A DNA stretch of 62,912 bases from an uncultured Oscillospiraceae bacterium. GTDB taxonomy: Bacteria; Bacillota; Clostridia; Oscillospirales; Oscillospiraceae. Shown piece by piece: positions 52,690 through 60,812 of the stretch (position 1 is the stretch's first letter; each line of letters begins with the position of its first letter). The notes under the pieces were generated by a model. The model had not been told where the DNA came from and ran no database searches. It saw only the letters and a list, made by a program, of their open reading frames with translations. The translations under genes and the position numbers were made by a program. The DNA lies in contig CAAEUZ010000091.1 of assembly GCA_900759385.1 (NCBI GenBank), positions 1 to 62,912 on the forward strand, written 5' to 3'.

Positions 52690-52714
52690 AAAGTATGAAG
52701 TTTCATCATACCTT
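52690..52714 (-). terminator. Terminator after the frameshifted methyltransferase
   Basis: On the minus strand AAGGTATGATG and CTTCATACTTT pair over 11 positions with one mismatch and one G-U, around an AAA loop, followed by TTTAAATTTT. Confidence 0.55.
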
Positions 52715-52746
52715 AACACTTATGTAATATTTATGGCAGATCCGCC

Positions 52747-53359
52747 TCAGCGGAAGATAATCGTATTACTTATAAGGGGCGGTAAATACCAGGTTTTCTC
52801 AACGCTGCACCCGGCAAATCCTCCGAATTTGCTCCAGGTGTGGTCACTTAAGTAATTCAGGCGCAGCGTACCGTCCTCCTGAGCGCCAAGCTTGTCCCGG
52901 TGCAGCCTCAATGCCCAGCGCAGCGCGCCGCAGTGAGGCTCCATAAGCGTGGACACGGACGGCACCACCGTCACCTGATGCCGTCCCACGCGGCCCAGCT
53001 CGCGTATCACAGCGCAGAGTTTCTCCACCGGCTCGATATGCTCCAGCACGCCCACGGTTATGACAAGGTCAAAGCTGCCGTCTTCAAACGGCAGTCTCGC
53101 CGCGTCGGCCTGCACGAAATGCACATCCCTCCCATCTCAGCTCCTGCGGCAGGATGTCCACCGCCCACAGCTCATACCGGCTGTCCCCCGCCATGAACTG
53201 CAGCACATCCTTACCCTCGCCGCACCCCACCTCCAGCACGCGCAGCTTCCCTTCCGGCAGCCTGACCAGGCGCATCATGCGCTCAAAGCGCCTGCGCCGC
53301 CAGTATCTTGATATGCCCAGCGCCCACCAGCGGCAGAGAGCCGTCTTTCCCAGTATCAT
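52747..53359 (-). pseudogene. Class I SAM-dependent methyltransferase, interrupted by a frameshift
   Basis: Two adjacent frames together make one methyltransferase. The first (53359 down to about 53125) holds the SAM motif VLEVGCGEGKDVLQF and ends VDILPQELRWEG; the second continues with HFVQADAARLPFEDGSFDLV and GVLEHIEP. The join needs a 1-nt shift near 53125-53135, in GGGAGGGATGTG. The second frame has no ribosome binding site. Either a real pseudogene, a programmed shift or a sequence error. The promoter lies inside the XRE operator region, so it was probably regulated by the divergent XRE gene. Confidence 0.75.
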
Positions 53360-53391
53360 GCTCTTCCCTCCCAAACGGTTTTTGCAACGTA

Positions 53392-53420
53392 ATTTTAGTA
53401 AAGATATTTACTAATGTCAA
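53392..53420 (-). promoter_or_regulatory. Sigma-A promoter of the methyltransferase gene
   Basis: Minus-strand TTGACA (53420-53415, 6/6), 17-nt spacer, TAAAAT (53397-53392, 5/6). The left dyad of the XRE operator occupies the whole spacer, so binding there would block RNA polymerase. Confidence 0.8.
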
Positions 53421-53437
53421 TAGTAAATATCTTTACT
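53397..53437. promoter_or_regulatory. Perfect 17-bp inverted repeat, likely XRE operator
   Basis: AGTAAAGATATTTACTA (53397-53413) and TAGTAAATATCTTTACT (53421-53437) are exact reverse complements, 7 nt apart. Each arm is itself a dyad (AGTAAA-4-TTTACT). It covers the -35/-10 spacer of the methyltransferase promoter and lies just upstream of the TACAAT of the XRE gene, so one repressor could control both directions. Confidence 0.8.
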
Positions 53438-53440
53438 GTG

Positions 53441-53446
53441 TACAAT
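53441..53446 (+). promoter_or_regulatory. -10 element of the XRE regulator gene
   Basis: TACAAT (5/6) lies 4 nt after the right operator dyad and 20 nt before the XRE ATG. No -35 is recognisable at the right distance; the -35 position is covered by the operator. Confidence 0.45.
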
Positions 53447-53465
53447 AGCTCCGGAGGGGGTACAG

Positions 53466-53687
53466 ATGGAAAGACCGATGTACATCAAACGTATGCGCGA
53501 CCTGCGGGAGGACTCGGACTACAGCCAGGCCTATGTGGCCGAGCGCCTTGGCACCTCGCAGACCATGTATGCGCGCTACGAACGCGGGGCCAATGAGCTG
53601 CCGATACGGCACCTGCTGGCGCTCTGCGAGCTTTACGGCGTCTCCGCAGACTACCTGCTCGGACGCACGGACAGGAAAAACCCCTGA
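53466..53687 (+). CDS. XRE-family transcriptional regulator
   Basis: The 73-residue protein is a single Cro/CI-type helix-turn-helix: RDLREDSDYSQAYVAERLGT, QTMYARYERGANELPI and the family ending YGVSADYLLGR. No sensor domain. The ATG at 53466 follows GGAGGGGG by 5 nt. It is divergent from the methyltransferase and separated from it by a dyad that is its probable operator. Confidence 0.92.
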   Translation: MERPMYIKRMRDLREDSDYSQAYVAERLGTSQTMYARYERGANELPIRHLLALCELYGVSADYLLGRTDRKNP

Positions 53688-53695
53688 GCGGCCGC

Positions 53696-53724
53696 TTGCG
53701 CGGCGTCAGGGGATGCTGTATACT
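53696..53724 (+). promoter_or_regulatory. Sigma-A promoter of the GNAT gene
   Basis: TTGCGC (53696-53701, 3/6), 17-nt spacer, TATACT (53719-53724, 5/6), 18 nt before the ATG. Confidence 0.5.
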
Positions 53725-53742
53725 TTCATGCGGTGATTGATT

Positions 53743-54183
53743 ATGGAACTGAAAATAAAGAGTTTTGAAGAACTGACGAACCGGGAGCTCTATGCCCTGC
53801 TCAAGCTGCGCGTTGACGTCTTTGTCGTGGAGCAGCACTGTGCATACCCTGACCTGGACGGCATGGACAACAAGGCCCTGCACGTGTTCTTTGAGGAGGA
53901 CGGCGAACTGCCCGCCTATCTGCGCATACTGCCTGAGGGCGAACACTACGGCGACGCGGTGATGATCGGCCGCGTGATTGCCGCCCGGCGCGGCGTGGGG
54001 CTGGGTGCCAGGATACTGGACGCCGGCATAGAGGCCGCGCGCAGCCGCCTCGGCGCCCGGCGCATACGTCTGGAGGCGCAGAGCTACGCCCAGGGCTTTT
54101 ACGAAAAGGCCGGCTTTGCCCGCTGCTCCGACGAGTTCGACGAGGACGGCATCCCGCACGTGGAGATGGTGCTCGACCTCTAA
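53743..54183 (+). CDS. GNAT family N-acetyltransferase (ElaA-like)
   Basis: The 146-residue protein starts with LTNRELYALLKLRVDVFVVEQ, the ElaA-type N-terminal motif, and has the acetyl-CoA loop RRGVGLGARIL with QSYAQGFYEKAGF following. Substrate unknown. The stop overlaps the convergent SpoVB-like gene by 4 bp. Confidence 0.88.
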   Translation: MELKIKSFEELTNRELYALLKLRVDVFVVEQHCAYPDLDGMDNKALHVFFEEDGELPAYLRILPEGEHYGDAVMIGRVIAARRGVGLGARILDAGIEAARSRLGARRIRLEAQSYAQGFYEKAGFARCSDEFDEDGIPHVEMVLDL

Positions 54184-55484
54184 GGCCGCACGGCCCTGCG
54201 CAGCCGCAGCAGGCTGAGCGTCAGGTTGAGTATTTCGTTGAAGTAAATTATGCCTATGTACGCCGTGAGCGCGCCCACCGGCAGGAGCGTATACACCAGT
54301 ATCACGCCCAGGAGCGCGTCCAGGATGTTGATGCCCATGCTCCACACCTGCTGGCCCAGGCCCTTCAGGCAGCCGTCAACTACCATATCAGTGTACATGA
54401 CTGGTATGAGCGGGCACAGCGCCCTTATATAGCGGGCGCACTCGTCGGAGCTGTACAGCCACTGCCCCACCGGCGGCGCCGCTATGTACAGCAGCGCTGC
54501 CGTGGCCAGGGAAAATGCCAGGCTGCAGAGCAGGAGCGTTCTCACCTCGCGGCGTATGGAATCATACCTGCCGCGAACCTGAGCCTCCGTGAGGTCCGGT
54601 ATCACGTTTTCGGCCAGCGAGCCCAGCAGGCAGGCCGGGAAGGATATCACCGGCATGGCCATGCCCTGGATGACGCCGTACCCGGCGAGCGCCGCGTCCG
54701 CCGAGAGCCCGCTTTTTCTGAACCCTCGCGGCACCAGCAGGTGCTCGAGCGTGGACAGCGCGCTGCGCGCATAGGCGCTCACGGCCAGCGGAAGGGCCGT
54801 GGAGAGCAGCCTCACCGTCAGGCGCACGCTCTCCCCGCTGCGGGAAGCGTACTTCTTCCGGTCCCCGGCGTAGAAGGCCAGCATCAGCAGCACGCTCAGC
54901 ACGTCGGCGCAGGTCACGCCGGCGCAGACGGCGGCGCAGCTGAGCTCTATGTCCTCCTGCGGCACCTGGTTGAGGAAATACGCCACCAGCACTACCACGG
55001 CTATCTGCTCTATCAGATGTACCAGTGATGGTTTCCATATACGCCCGCAGGCGGTGAAGTAGCCGCTCAGCACGCTGGAGAGCGCTATGCAGGGCAGGCC
55101 TATGGCCAGTATGCGCAGCGAGCGCACCGTGCGCGCGTCCCCTATCCAGAGGAAGCCTATGGGCTCGGCAAAGCGCGTGAGCACGAACATTGCCGCGCTG
55201 CCGAACAGCAGGCTGTAGATGCCCGCGCGGCCCATCGCCCCGGCGACGCCGCGCCCGCGCTTGAAGCCCAGCTCCTCGCTCACCAGGCGCGTCACGGCGA
55301 AGCGTATGCCGCTCACGGCAAAGGTCGTCGCCAGCATCTCCACGCTCATGACCAGCTGGTAGAGCCCTATCCCGGCCGCGCCGATGCGCCCGGCCAGGTA
55401 GCCCTGAAAGCCCATGGCGATGCAGCGCATAAGCAGCGACGCCGCCGTCATAAGCGCCGTGTTGACAATAAGCCGTCTGCCCAT
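54180..55484 (-). CDS. SpoVB-like polysaccharide (MOP) flippase
   Basis: The 434-residue protein has about 12-14 membrane helices and the N-terminal pattern of the SpoVB/MurJ branch of the MOP superfamily (NTALMTAASLLMRCIAMGFQ, GAAGIGLYQLVMSVEM). In Bacillus, SpoVB is needed for spore cortex synthesis and SpoVB relatives flip lipid-linked sugars. The ATG at 55484 follows GGGGGTG. A sigma-E-like promoter lies upstream, which supports a sporulation role. A longer upstream frame has no start signals. Confidence 0.85.
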   Translation of the reverse strand: MGRRLIVNTALMTAASLLMRCIAMGFQGYLAGRIGAAGIGLYQLVMSVEMLATTFAVSGIRFAVTRLVSEELGFKRGRGVAGAMGRAGIYSLLFGSAAMFVLTRFAEPIGFLWIGDARTVRSLRILAIGLPCIALSSVLSGYFTACGRIWKPSLVHLIEQIAVVVLVAYFLNQVPQEDIELSCAAVCAGVTCADVLSVLLMLAFYAGDRKKYASRSGESVRLTVRLLSTALPLAVSAYARSALSTLEHLLVPRGFRKSGLSADAALAGYGVIQGMAMPVISFPACLLGSLAENVIPDLTEAQVRGRYDSIRREVRTLLLCSLAFSLATAALLYIAAPPVGQWLYSSDECARYIRALCPLIPVMYTDMVVDGCLKGLGQQVWSMGINILDALLGVILVYTLLPVGALTAYIGIIYFNEILNLTLSLLRLRRAVRP

Positions 55485-55505
55485 AGCGCACCCCCTGTAC
55501 GTGGG

Positions 55506-55534
55506 AGTATATGAGCGGGCGCGGACGAGTATGC
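55506..55534 (-). promoter_or_regulatory. Sigma-E-like promoter of the SpoVB-like gene
   Basis: Minus-strand GCATACT (55534-55528) and CATATACT (55513-55506) are 14 nt apart, each one mismatch from the sigma-E consensus (KMATATT, CATACAnT). The expected start is about 15 nt before the ATG, leaving room for the GGGGGTG site. Confidence 0.6.
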
Positions 55535-55573
55535 CAGGCCCTGAGGGCCCGCGGCGTACTTGAAAAAGAATGC

Positions 55574-55607
55574 AAAAATCCACCAGTCTTTGAACTGGTG
55601 GATTTTT
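55574..55607 (-). terminator. Terminator of recG
   Basis: AAAAATCCACCAGT (55574-55587) and ACTGGTGGATTTTT (55594-55607) form a perfect 14-bp stem with a 6-nt loop, the outer part giving T5 on the minus strand (and T7 on the plus strand, so it can also act the other way). Confidence 0.85.
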
Positions 55608-55623
55608 TTGAGACCTTTACAGG

Positions 55624-57678
55624 CTAGCTCAGCCGCGGCCCCGTCACGGCCAGAAGCTGCTGCGCGGCCTCCAGGGCCGGGCGGTTTTCTCTCTTCTGCA
55701 GCCCCGGATCCTCAGACAGTACGGCCTGCGCCGCGGACTGGGCGGTCTTGAGCACGTCCATGTCCGCGCCCAGGTCGGCTATGTGCAGTTCGGGCAGGCC
55801 GTGCTGCCTGGCGCCGAAGAAATCGCCCGGGCCGCGCAGCCTCAGGTCCTCCTCGGCTATCCTGAAGCCGTCGTAGATATGCGTCATTGCGGCCAGCCGC
55901 TCGCGGGCCTCCTCGTTTTTAGCGTCCGAGACCAGCACGCAGTAGCTCTTGTGCTGCCCGCGCCCCACGCGCCCGCGCAGCTGGTGCAGCTGGCTGAGAC
56001 CGAAGCGTTCCGCGTTTTCCACTATCATCAGCGCCGCGTTGGGCACGTCCACGCCCACCTCTATGACCGTTGTGGAGACGAGAACGTCAATCTCCCCGGC
56101 GGCAAAGCGGGACATTATCTCGTCGCGCGGCCTGGCCTTCATGCGGCCGTGGATACACTCTATCCTCAGTCCCGGCAGGGCGCGGCGCAGAGCCTCGGTG
56201 TGCTCTTCCGCCGTGGTGAGGCCGGCCGGCGCCTCCGGGTCCGCCTCTATGGCCGGGCAGACGACGAACACCTGCCTCCCCTCCCCTACCAGCTTGGCGA
56301 TGAAGGCGTTGAGCCGCTTGCGGTATGCGCCGGTGACGGTAAATGTATCCACGCGCTGCCTGCCCGGCGGGAGCTCGTCTATGAGCGAGACGTCCAGGTC
56401 TCCGTAGATGATGAGCGCCAGCGTGCGCGGTATGGGCGTCGCGCTCATTACCAGCACATGCGTGCGCTCTCCCTTGCCGGCGAGGGCACTGCGCTGGGCC
56501 ACGCCGAAACGGTGCTGCTCGTCCGTGACCACCAGGCCGAGGCCCTTGAACTCCACGCCCTCGCTTATCAGCGCATGGGTGCCGACGGCCAGCTGGGCCT
56601 CCCCGGAGGCTATGGCGGCCCGGGCCTCCCGCTTGGCCTTTGCCCCCATGGAACCGGTCAGCTTGACCACATTGATGCCGAAGGGCTCCAGGAACCCCCT
56701 GAGTGTGGAGTAGTGCTGCTCGGCGAGCAGCTCTGTCGGGGCCATGAAGGCGCTCTGGCGCCCGTTTTGGGCCGTGTACCAGATCAGAGCGGCGGCCACC
56801 AGCGTCTTGCCGGAGCCCACGTCTCCCTGGATGAGGCGGTTCATCGCCCGGCCGGAGGCCATATCCGCCGCGCAGTCCGCGATGGCCCGCTCCTGTGCCC
56901 CCGTGGGCCTGAACGGCAGAGAGGCGGTAAAGGCGGAAAAGTCCGCAGGGGCAAATTTCAGCCCGGGCTGGGCCTCACCCTCGCCGCGCACCAGCGAGAG
57001 GGCACACACGAGCGTGAACAGTTCGGAAAACACCAGGCGCTGCCTGGCCAGGGCCAGGGCGCGCTCATCCTCCGGGAAGTGTATGTTCTCATAGGCATAG
57101 CGCGCCGAGCAGAGCGAATACCCCCGCTCCACGGAGGCCGGCAGCCCGTCCTGCACGCTCATGCCGCACTCATCCAGCGCACGGCGCACGGCCTGGCTTA
57201 TGTCGCGCTGGCCCAGCCCGCTGGTGAGACGGTACACGGGCATGATGCGGCCCGTTACGCGCCCGGCCTCGCTCTCCGGCTCAAACACCGGGTTAGCCAT
57301 GGAAAAGCTGCGGCCCATGAGCTGTACCCGGCCGTAGAAGACATAGGTTTCGCCCCTGTGCAGGCGGTTTTTCAGCCACGCCTGGTTGAAATAGGTGATC
57401 TGTATGCTGCCCGAGCCGTCCGCGGCGCGGAAGCGCAGCAGCTCCATGCCGCGGCGTATGCGGCTGACCTCGGGCTCGGAGGTTATCATGCACTTTATGC
57501 AGGCGCTCTCGCCCTCCGTGAGGCGGGCGATGTTCAGCACACGGCTCCTGTCCTCATATGCGCGGGGGAAAAAGCTCAGCAGGCCGCCGATATCGCGCAC
57601 GCCCAGCCGGGCGAAAGCCTTTGCCCTGGCCTCGCCTATGCCTTTCAGATATTGTACGCTGGTGTTGAGTGAGAGCAC
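55624..57678 (-). CDS. recG: ATP-dependent DNA helicase RecG
   Basis: Branch-migrating helicase for stalled forks and Holliday junctions. The 684-residue protein has the N-terminal wedge/OB region, Walker A GDVGSGKT, DEQHRFG (motif II), MSATPIPRTLAL (motif III) and RGRVGRGQHKSYC (motif VI). The start is GTG at 57678 with GAAGGTG. Full length; last of the apbE-recG pair. Confidence 0.97.
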   Translation of the reverse strand: MLSLNTSVQYLKGIGEARAKAFARLGVRDIGGLLSFFPRAYEDRSRVLNIARLTEGESACIKCMITSEPEVSRIRRGMELLRFRAADGSGSIQITYFNQAWLKNRLHRGETYVFYGRVQLMGRSFSMANPVFEPESEAGRVTGRIMPVYRLTSGLGQRDISQAVRRALDECGMSVQDGLPASVERGYSLCSARYAYENIHFPEDERALALARQRLVFSELFTLVCALSLVRGEGEAQPGLKFAPADFSAFTASLPFRPTGAQERAIADCAADMASGRAMNRLIQGDVGSGKTLVAAALIWYTAQNGRQSAFMAPTELLAEQHYSTLRGFLEPFGINVVKLTGSMGAKAKREARAAIASGEAQLAVGTHALISEGVEFKGLGLVVTDEQHRFGVAQRSALAGKGERTHVLVMSATPIPRTLALIIYGDLDVSLIDELPPGRQRVDTFTVTGAYRKRLNAFIAKLVGEGRQVFVVCPAIEADPEAPAGLTTAEEHTEALRRALPGLRIECIHGRMKARPRDEIMSRFAAGEIDVLVSTTVIEVGVDVPNAALMIVENAERFGLSQLHQLRGRVGRGQHKSYCVLVSDAKNEEARERLAAMTHIYDGFRIAEEDLRLRGPGDFFGARQHGLPELHIADLGADMDVLKTAQSAAQAVLSEDPGLQKRENRPALEAAQQLLAVTGPRLS

Positions 57679-57697
57679 GGTTTCACCTTCTGCATAG

Positions 57698-57723
57698 CTG
57701 CCCGCCGGTTTTGCGGCGGGCAG
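57698..57723 (-). terminator. Hairpin between apbE and recG
   Basis: CTGCCCGCCG (57698-57707) and CGGCGGGCAG (57714-57723) form a perfect 10-bp stem with a 6-nt loop. On the minus strand the tail is CTATGC, with no T-run, so it may slow transcription into recG or act at the RNA level. Confidence 0.45.
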
Positions 57724-57741
57724 GGTTCAAAAACGTATGTA

Positions 57742-58794
57742 TCAGCCCACGTCCCTGCGGACGTACTCCACGGTCCTGTCGCCGCTGAGCTGGAAGCTGT
57801 CGCGCAGTCCGCTGGAAACTATCACACGGCCGTCGTCGGTGATCAGCACCATCTCGAAGTCGCTGCCATAGCTCTCGTAATAGCTCACCGCGCCGCTCTC
57901 GCCGAGGATATACAGCGCCGTGCTCAGCGCGTCGGCCATGGTTCCGTCCTCGCAGACTATGGTGACGCTCAGCAGCCCCGTATCCGCCGGCCTGCCGGTG
58001 GACGGGTCTATGATGTGCTGGTATACGGTGCCGTCCTTGGCTACGAAGTAGCGCTGGTACCCGCCCGAGGTCACAACCGCCGTCTCTCCGACAGAGAGTA
58101 TGCCTGCGTAGGAGTTGGTGTCCTCCGGGTCCTGGATGGCCACGTTCCAGTCCGAGCCGTCCGGCCTGGTGCCGAGCGTCTGCACATTGCCGCCCAGGGA
58201 TATTATGGCGCTCGTCACGCCCTCGGCAGCCATGGCCTGGGCCGCGTACTTGGCCGCACAGCCCTTGGCCACGCTGGCAAAGGAGAGCTCAAACCCGTCC
58301 GGCATGCTGACGACGTAGCCGTCCGAATCGCTCAGCGAGGTAAAGCTCACCTGACTGAAGTCCACGTTTTTCATCAGGCTCTCTATCTCCGAGTCGCTGG
58401 GCACGCGGTACTGGCTGTCTATGAAGCCCCAGGCCTTCACCAGCGGATACACGGTGAGGTCCAGTGCGCCGCCGGAACGTTCATACACCGTCTGCGCAGT
58501 GGAGAGCATCTCGGATATCTGTCCCGTCACCACGGCCCCGCGGCCCGTGGCGTGATTGATGGCATATGTAGTGGATGTAGAGAGCTCCGGATCAAGCATG
58601 GCGTCGAGCGCATTTATGACGCCCTCGGCGGCGGAAATTCCGGCCTCGCCGTTCGGTCCGTACGCCGTAAGCCCCATGACGGTGTCCATGGAGAAAATCT
58701 GCGCGTCGTGCCTCTCGTCCTCGCCGCAGCCCGTAAGCGTAAGCGCCATTGCCAGCGCCAGCGCACAAGCGGCCAGTGAACGTATATGTCTCAT
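57742..58794 (-). CDS. apbE: FAD:protein FMN transferase (ApbE family) lipoprotein
   Basis: Attaches FMN covalently to Thr residues of flavoproteins (for example Rnf or Nqr subunits) outside the membrane. The 350-residue protein has a lipoprotein signal (ALTLTGCG), MDTVMGL, LDLTVYPLVKAWGF, SVAKGCAAKYAA, LGGNVQTLG and HIIDPSTGRPADT, the conserved ApbE motifs. The ATG at 58794 follows AAAGGGG. No Rnf or flavoprotein target is next to it. Confidence 0.95.
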   Translation of the reverse strand: MRHIRSLAACALALAMALTLTGCGEDERHDAQIFSMDTVMGLTAYGPNGEAGISAAEGVINALDAMLDPELSTSTTYAINHATGRGAVVTGQISEMLSTAQTVYERSGGALDLTVYPLVKAWGFIDSQYRVPSDSEIESLMKNVDFSQVSFTSLSDSDGYVVSMPDGFELSFASVAKGCAAKYAAQAMAAEGVTSAIISLGGNVQTLGTRPDGSDWNVAIQDPEDTNSYAGILSVGETAVVTSGGYQRYFVAKDGTVYQHIIDPSTGRPADTGLLSVTIVCEDGTMADALSTALYILGESGAVSYYESYGSDFEMVLITDDGRVIVSSGLRDSFQLSGDRTVEYVRRDVG

Positions 58795-58828
58795 GGCTTT
58801 CGCCCCTTTGTCAGAAATGCTGGAGTTT

Positions 58829-58857
58829 ATTGTACCATGTATCGGTGCGTTTCGCAA
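58829..58857 (-). promoter_or_regulatory. Sigma-A extended -10 promoter of apbE-recG
   Basis: Minus-strand TTGCGA (58857-58852, 4/6), 17-nt spacer, TACAAT (58834-58829, 5/6) with TGG just before the -10. The -35 lies in the T-rich tail region of the potD terminator. Confidence 0.65.
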
Positions 58858-58895
58858 GAAAACAAAATGGCGCGGATGGTTCCGCGCCATTTTGT
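58858..58895 (-). terminator. Terminator of the pot operon
   Basis: ACAAAATGGCGCGGA (58862-58876) and TCCGCGCCATTTTGT (58881-58895) form a perfect 15-bp stem with a 4-nt loop, followed on the minus strand by TTTTC. It lies 18 bp after the potD stop. Confidence 0.88.
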
Positions 58896-58912
58896 CTCGG
58901 GATTGCTGTGTA

Positions 58913-59983
58913 TCAGGAGTATACCTCAAGCCAGAGGTTCTCCATCAGCCGCTGGGCGTCTTCGCTCAGCGCGCCGAAGGCCTCGCCGCGGGCGAGGGTG
59001 GCCTCGTCGGGGTAAGCCACGGGGCTGTTGGCCATTTCGGGGTCCATGTACTCCTTGGCCGCGCTGACAGGCGTGCCATAGCCGATGTAGTCCATGTTGC
59101 CGCCGCTTATCTCGGGCTCGCAGATGAAGTTGATGAAGAGCTCGGCCTCATCCTTGTGCTCGGCGCAGGTGGGGATGCACATGGCGTCGATAAAGGTGTT
59201 GAAGGTCTGAGTCTCAGGCAGATAGAAGGCCAGGTCGGGGTTCTCCTGCATCATGAGCATGCAGTCGCCCGCGTAGTAGGGGGCAATCCAGGCCTCTTCG
59301 TTGTCCATGTAGTCATAGATCTGGTCCATGACGTACCTCATGACCAGCGGCTTCTGCTCCATCAGCAGGTCGGCCGCAGCCTGCAGCTCGTCGGGGTCCT
59401 CGGTGTTGAGGCTGTAGCCCAGCACGGCCTCGGCGATGGCGAACGCGTCGCGCGGGTTGGAGAACATGAGTATCTTGCCGGAATACTTCTCATTCCAGAG
59501 CAGATCCCACTCCCCGACGTCTTCGGGGTCAACATACTTGGTGTTGTAGATGATGCCCACGGTGCCCCAGGTGTAGGGGACGGAATACTCATTGTTGGGG
59601 TCGTAGGCCTGGTTCTTGAAGGTGTCGTCCACGAGCTCATAGTTGGGGATATTGTCGAAGTTGAGCGGAAGGAGCATGTCCTCGTCTATCATGCGGGCTA
59701 TCATGTAGTCGCTGGGTATTATCACGTCATAGCTCACGCCGCCGTTCTTCAGGCGGGTGTAGAGGCTCTCATTGTCCTCATAGGTAGTGTAGTTGACGTC
59801 AATGTTGGAATACTTCTCCTCGAAGAGAGCGATAACATCGATATACTCGTCGGTACCGTCTGCAATATTGACACCCCAGTTATACACGTTGAGGGTCACC
59901 TGGTCGCTGCTCCCGCAGCCCGAGAGGGCAGCCATGGAGAACGCCAGGGCAAATACAAGTACAATGGATACAACCTTTTTCAT
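58913..59983 (-). CDS. potD: Spermidine/putrescine-binding lipoprotein PotD
   Basis: The 356-residue protein has a lipoprotein signal (AALSGCGSSD) and the PotD/PotF fold: NVYNWGVNIADGTDEYID, SDYMIARMIDEDML, YTWGTVGIIYNTKYV, FINFICEPEI. These match polyamine-binding proteins of ABC importers. Last gene of potABCD, 13 nt after potC. Confidence 0.93.
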   Translation of the reverse strand: MKKVVSIVLVFALAFSMAALSGCGSSDQVTLNVYNWGVNIADGTDEYIDVIALFEEKYSNIDVNYTTYEDNESLYTRLKNGGVSYDVIIPSDYMIARMIDEDMLLPLNFDNIPNYELVDDTFKNQAYDPNNEYSVPYTWGTVGIIYNTKYVDPEDVGEWDLLWNEKYSGKILMFSNPRDAFAIAEAVLGYSLNTEDPDELQAAADLLMEQKPLVMRYVMDQIYDYMDNEEAWIAPYYAGDCMLMMQENPDLAFYLPETQTFNTFIDAMCIPTCAEHKDEAELFINFICEPEISGGNMDYIGYGTPVSAAKEYMDPEMANSPVAYPDEATLARGEAFGALSEDAQRLMENLWLEVYS

Positions 59984-59996
59984 TTTTAGTCCCCTT

Positions 59997-60812
59997 TCAA
60001 ATCTTGACTTTACGTTTATTGACTTTCTTCTGATCCCGCGCCTGGATTATATTCATGCCTATCATAACCGCGAGTATCAGGAAAAAGAGCAGGGTGAACA
60101 TCGAGTAATACATGGGCGGTATCTGCTTTTTGGTATATGTATATATCTCGACGGGCAGAGTGGCGAACTTCGGGCTGTAGACGAAGTAGCTTATGACGAA
60201 GTCGTCCAGGCTCATGGTAAAGGCCATGATGGCGCCGGAAATTATGCCCGGCCACAGCTCCGGCAGTATGACCTTGAAGAAGCCCTGAGCCGGCGTACAG
60301 CCCAGGTCCTGCGCCGCGTCCATCAGCTGGCCGTCCATCTGCCGCAGCTTCGGCATGACGGAAAGTATGACGTAGGGCAGGTTAAATGTGACGTGCGCTA
60401 TCAGCAGCGTGCCGAAGCCCAGGATGTTCTCGGTGTGCAGCATGTTGCGCCCGATAAACACGAAGAGCAGCGAGAGGCTGACGCCTGTGACTATCTCCGG
60501 GTTGACGAGCGGGATGTTCGTGAGCGTCATCACCAGCCTGCGCACGCGGCCGCGCATGGCGTGGATGCCAAGCGCCGCCAGTGTGCCGAGCACAGTGGCC
60601 ACGACGGCGCTGCACAGGCCGAGGATGATGCTGTTCAGGAGCAGGCCTATAACGTGGCTGTCGCGGAAGAGGTTCGCGTAATTGTTGAACGTGAAGCCCT
60701 CGAACTCGCTGAGGTCCTTGCCGTCGTTGAACGAGCCGACGAAAAGGACTATCATGGGCGCGTACAGGAAGAGGTAGACGATGAAAGTCCAGACCTTGCC
60801 CAGCTTTTTCAT
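59997..60812 (-). CDS. potC: Spermidine/putrescine ABC permease PotC
   Basis: A 271-residue inner-membrane permease with six helices and the EAA loop AAQDLGCTPAQGFFKVILPE. MSLDDFVISYF is characteristic of PotC-type permeases. It overlaps potB by 4 nt. Confidence 0.93.
   Translation of the reverse strand: MKKLGKVWTFIVYLFLYAPMIVLFVGSFNDGKDLSEFEGFTFNNYANLFRDSHVIGLLLNSIILGLCSAVVATVLGTLAALGIHAMRGRVRRLVMTLTNIPLVNPEIVTGVSLSLLFVFIGRNMLHTENILGFGTLLIAHVTFNLPYVILSVMPKLRQMDGQLMDAAQDLGCTPAQGFFKVILPELWPGIISGAIMAFTMSLDDFVISYFVYSPKFATLPVEIYTYTKKQIPPMYYSMFTLLFFLILAVMIGMNIIQARDQKKVNKRKVKI

Noticed and set aside
52621..52746. TPP or other riboswitch before the NMT1/THI5-like transporter
   Set aside because: The space between the -10 and the start is about 20 nt, too short, and no conserved riboswitch core is seen.
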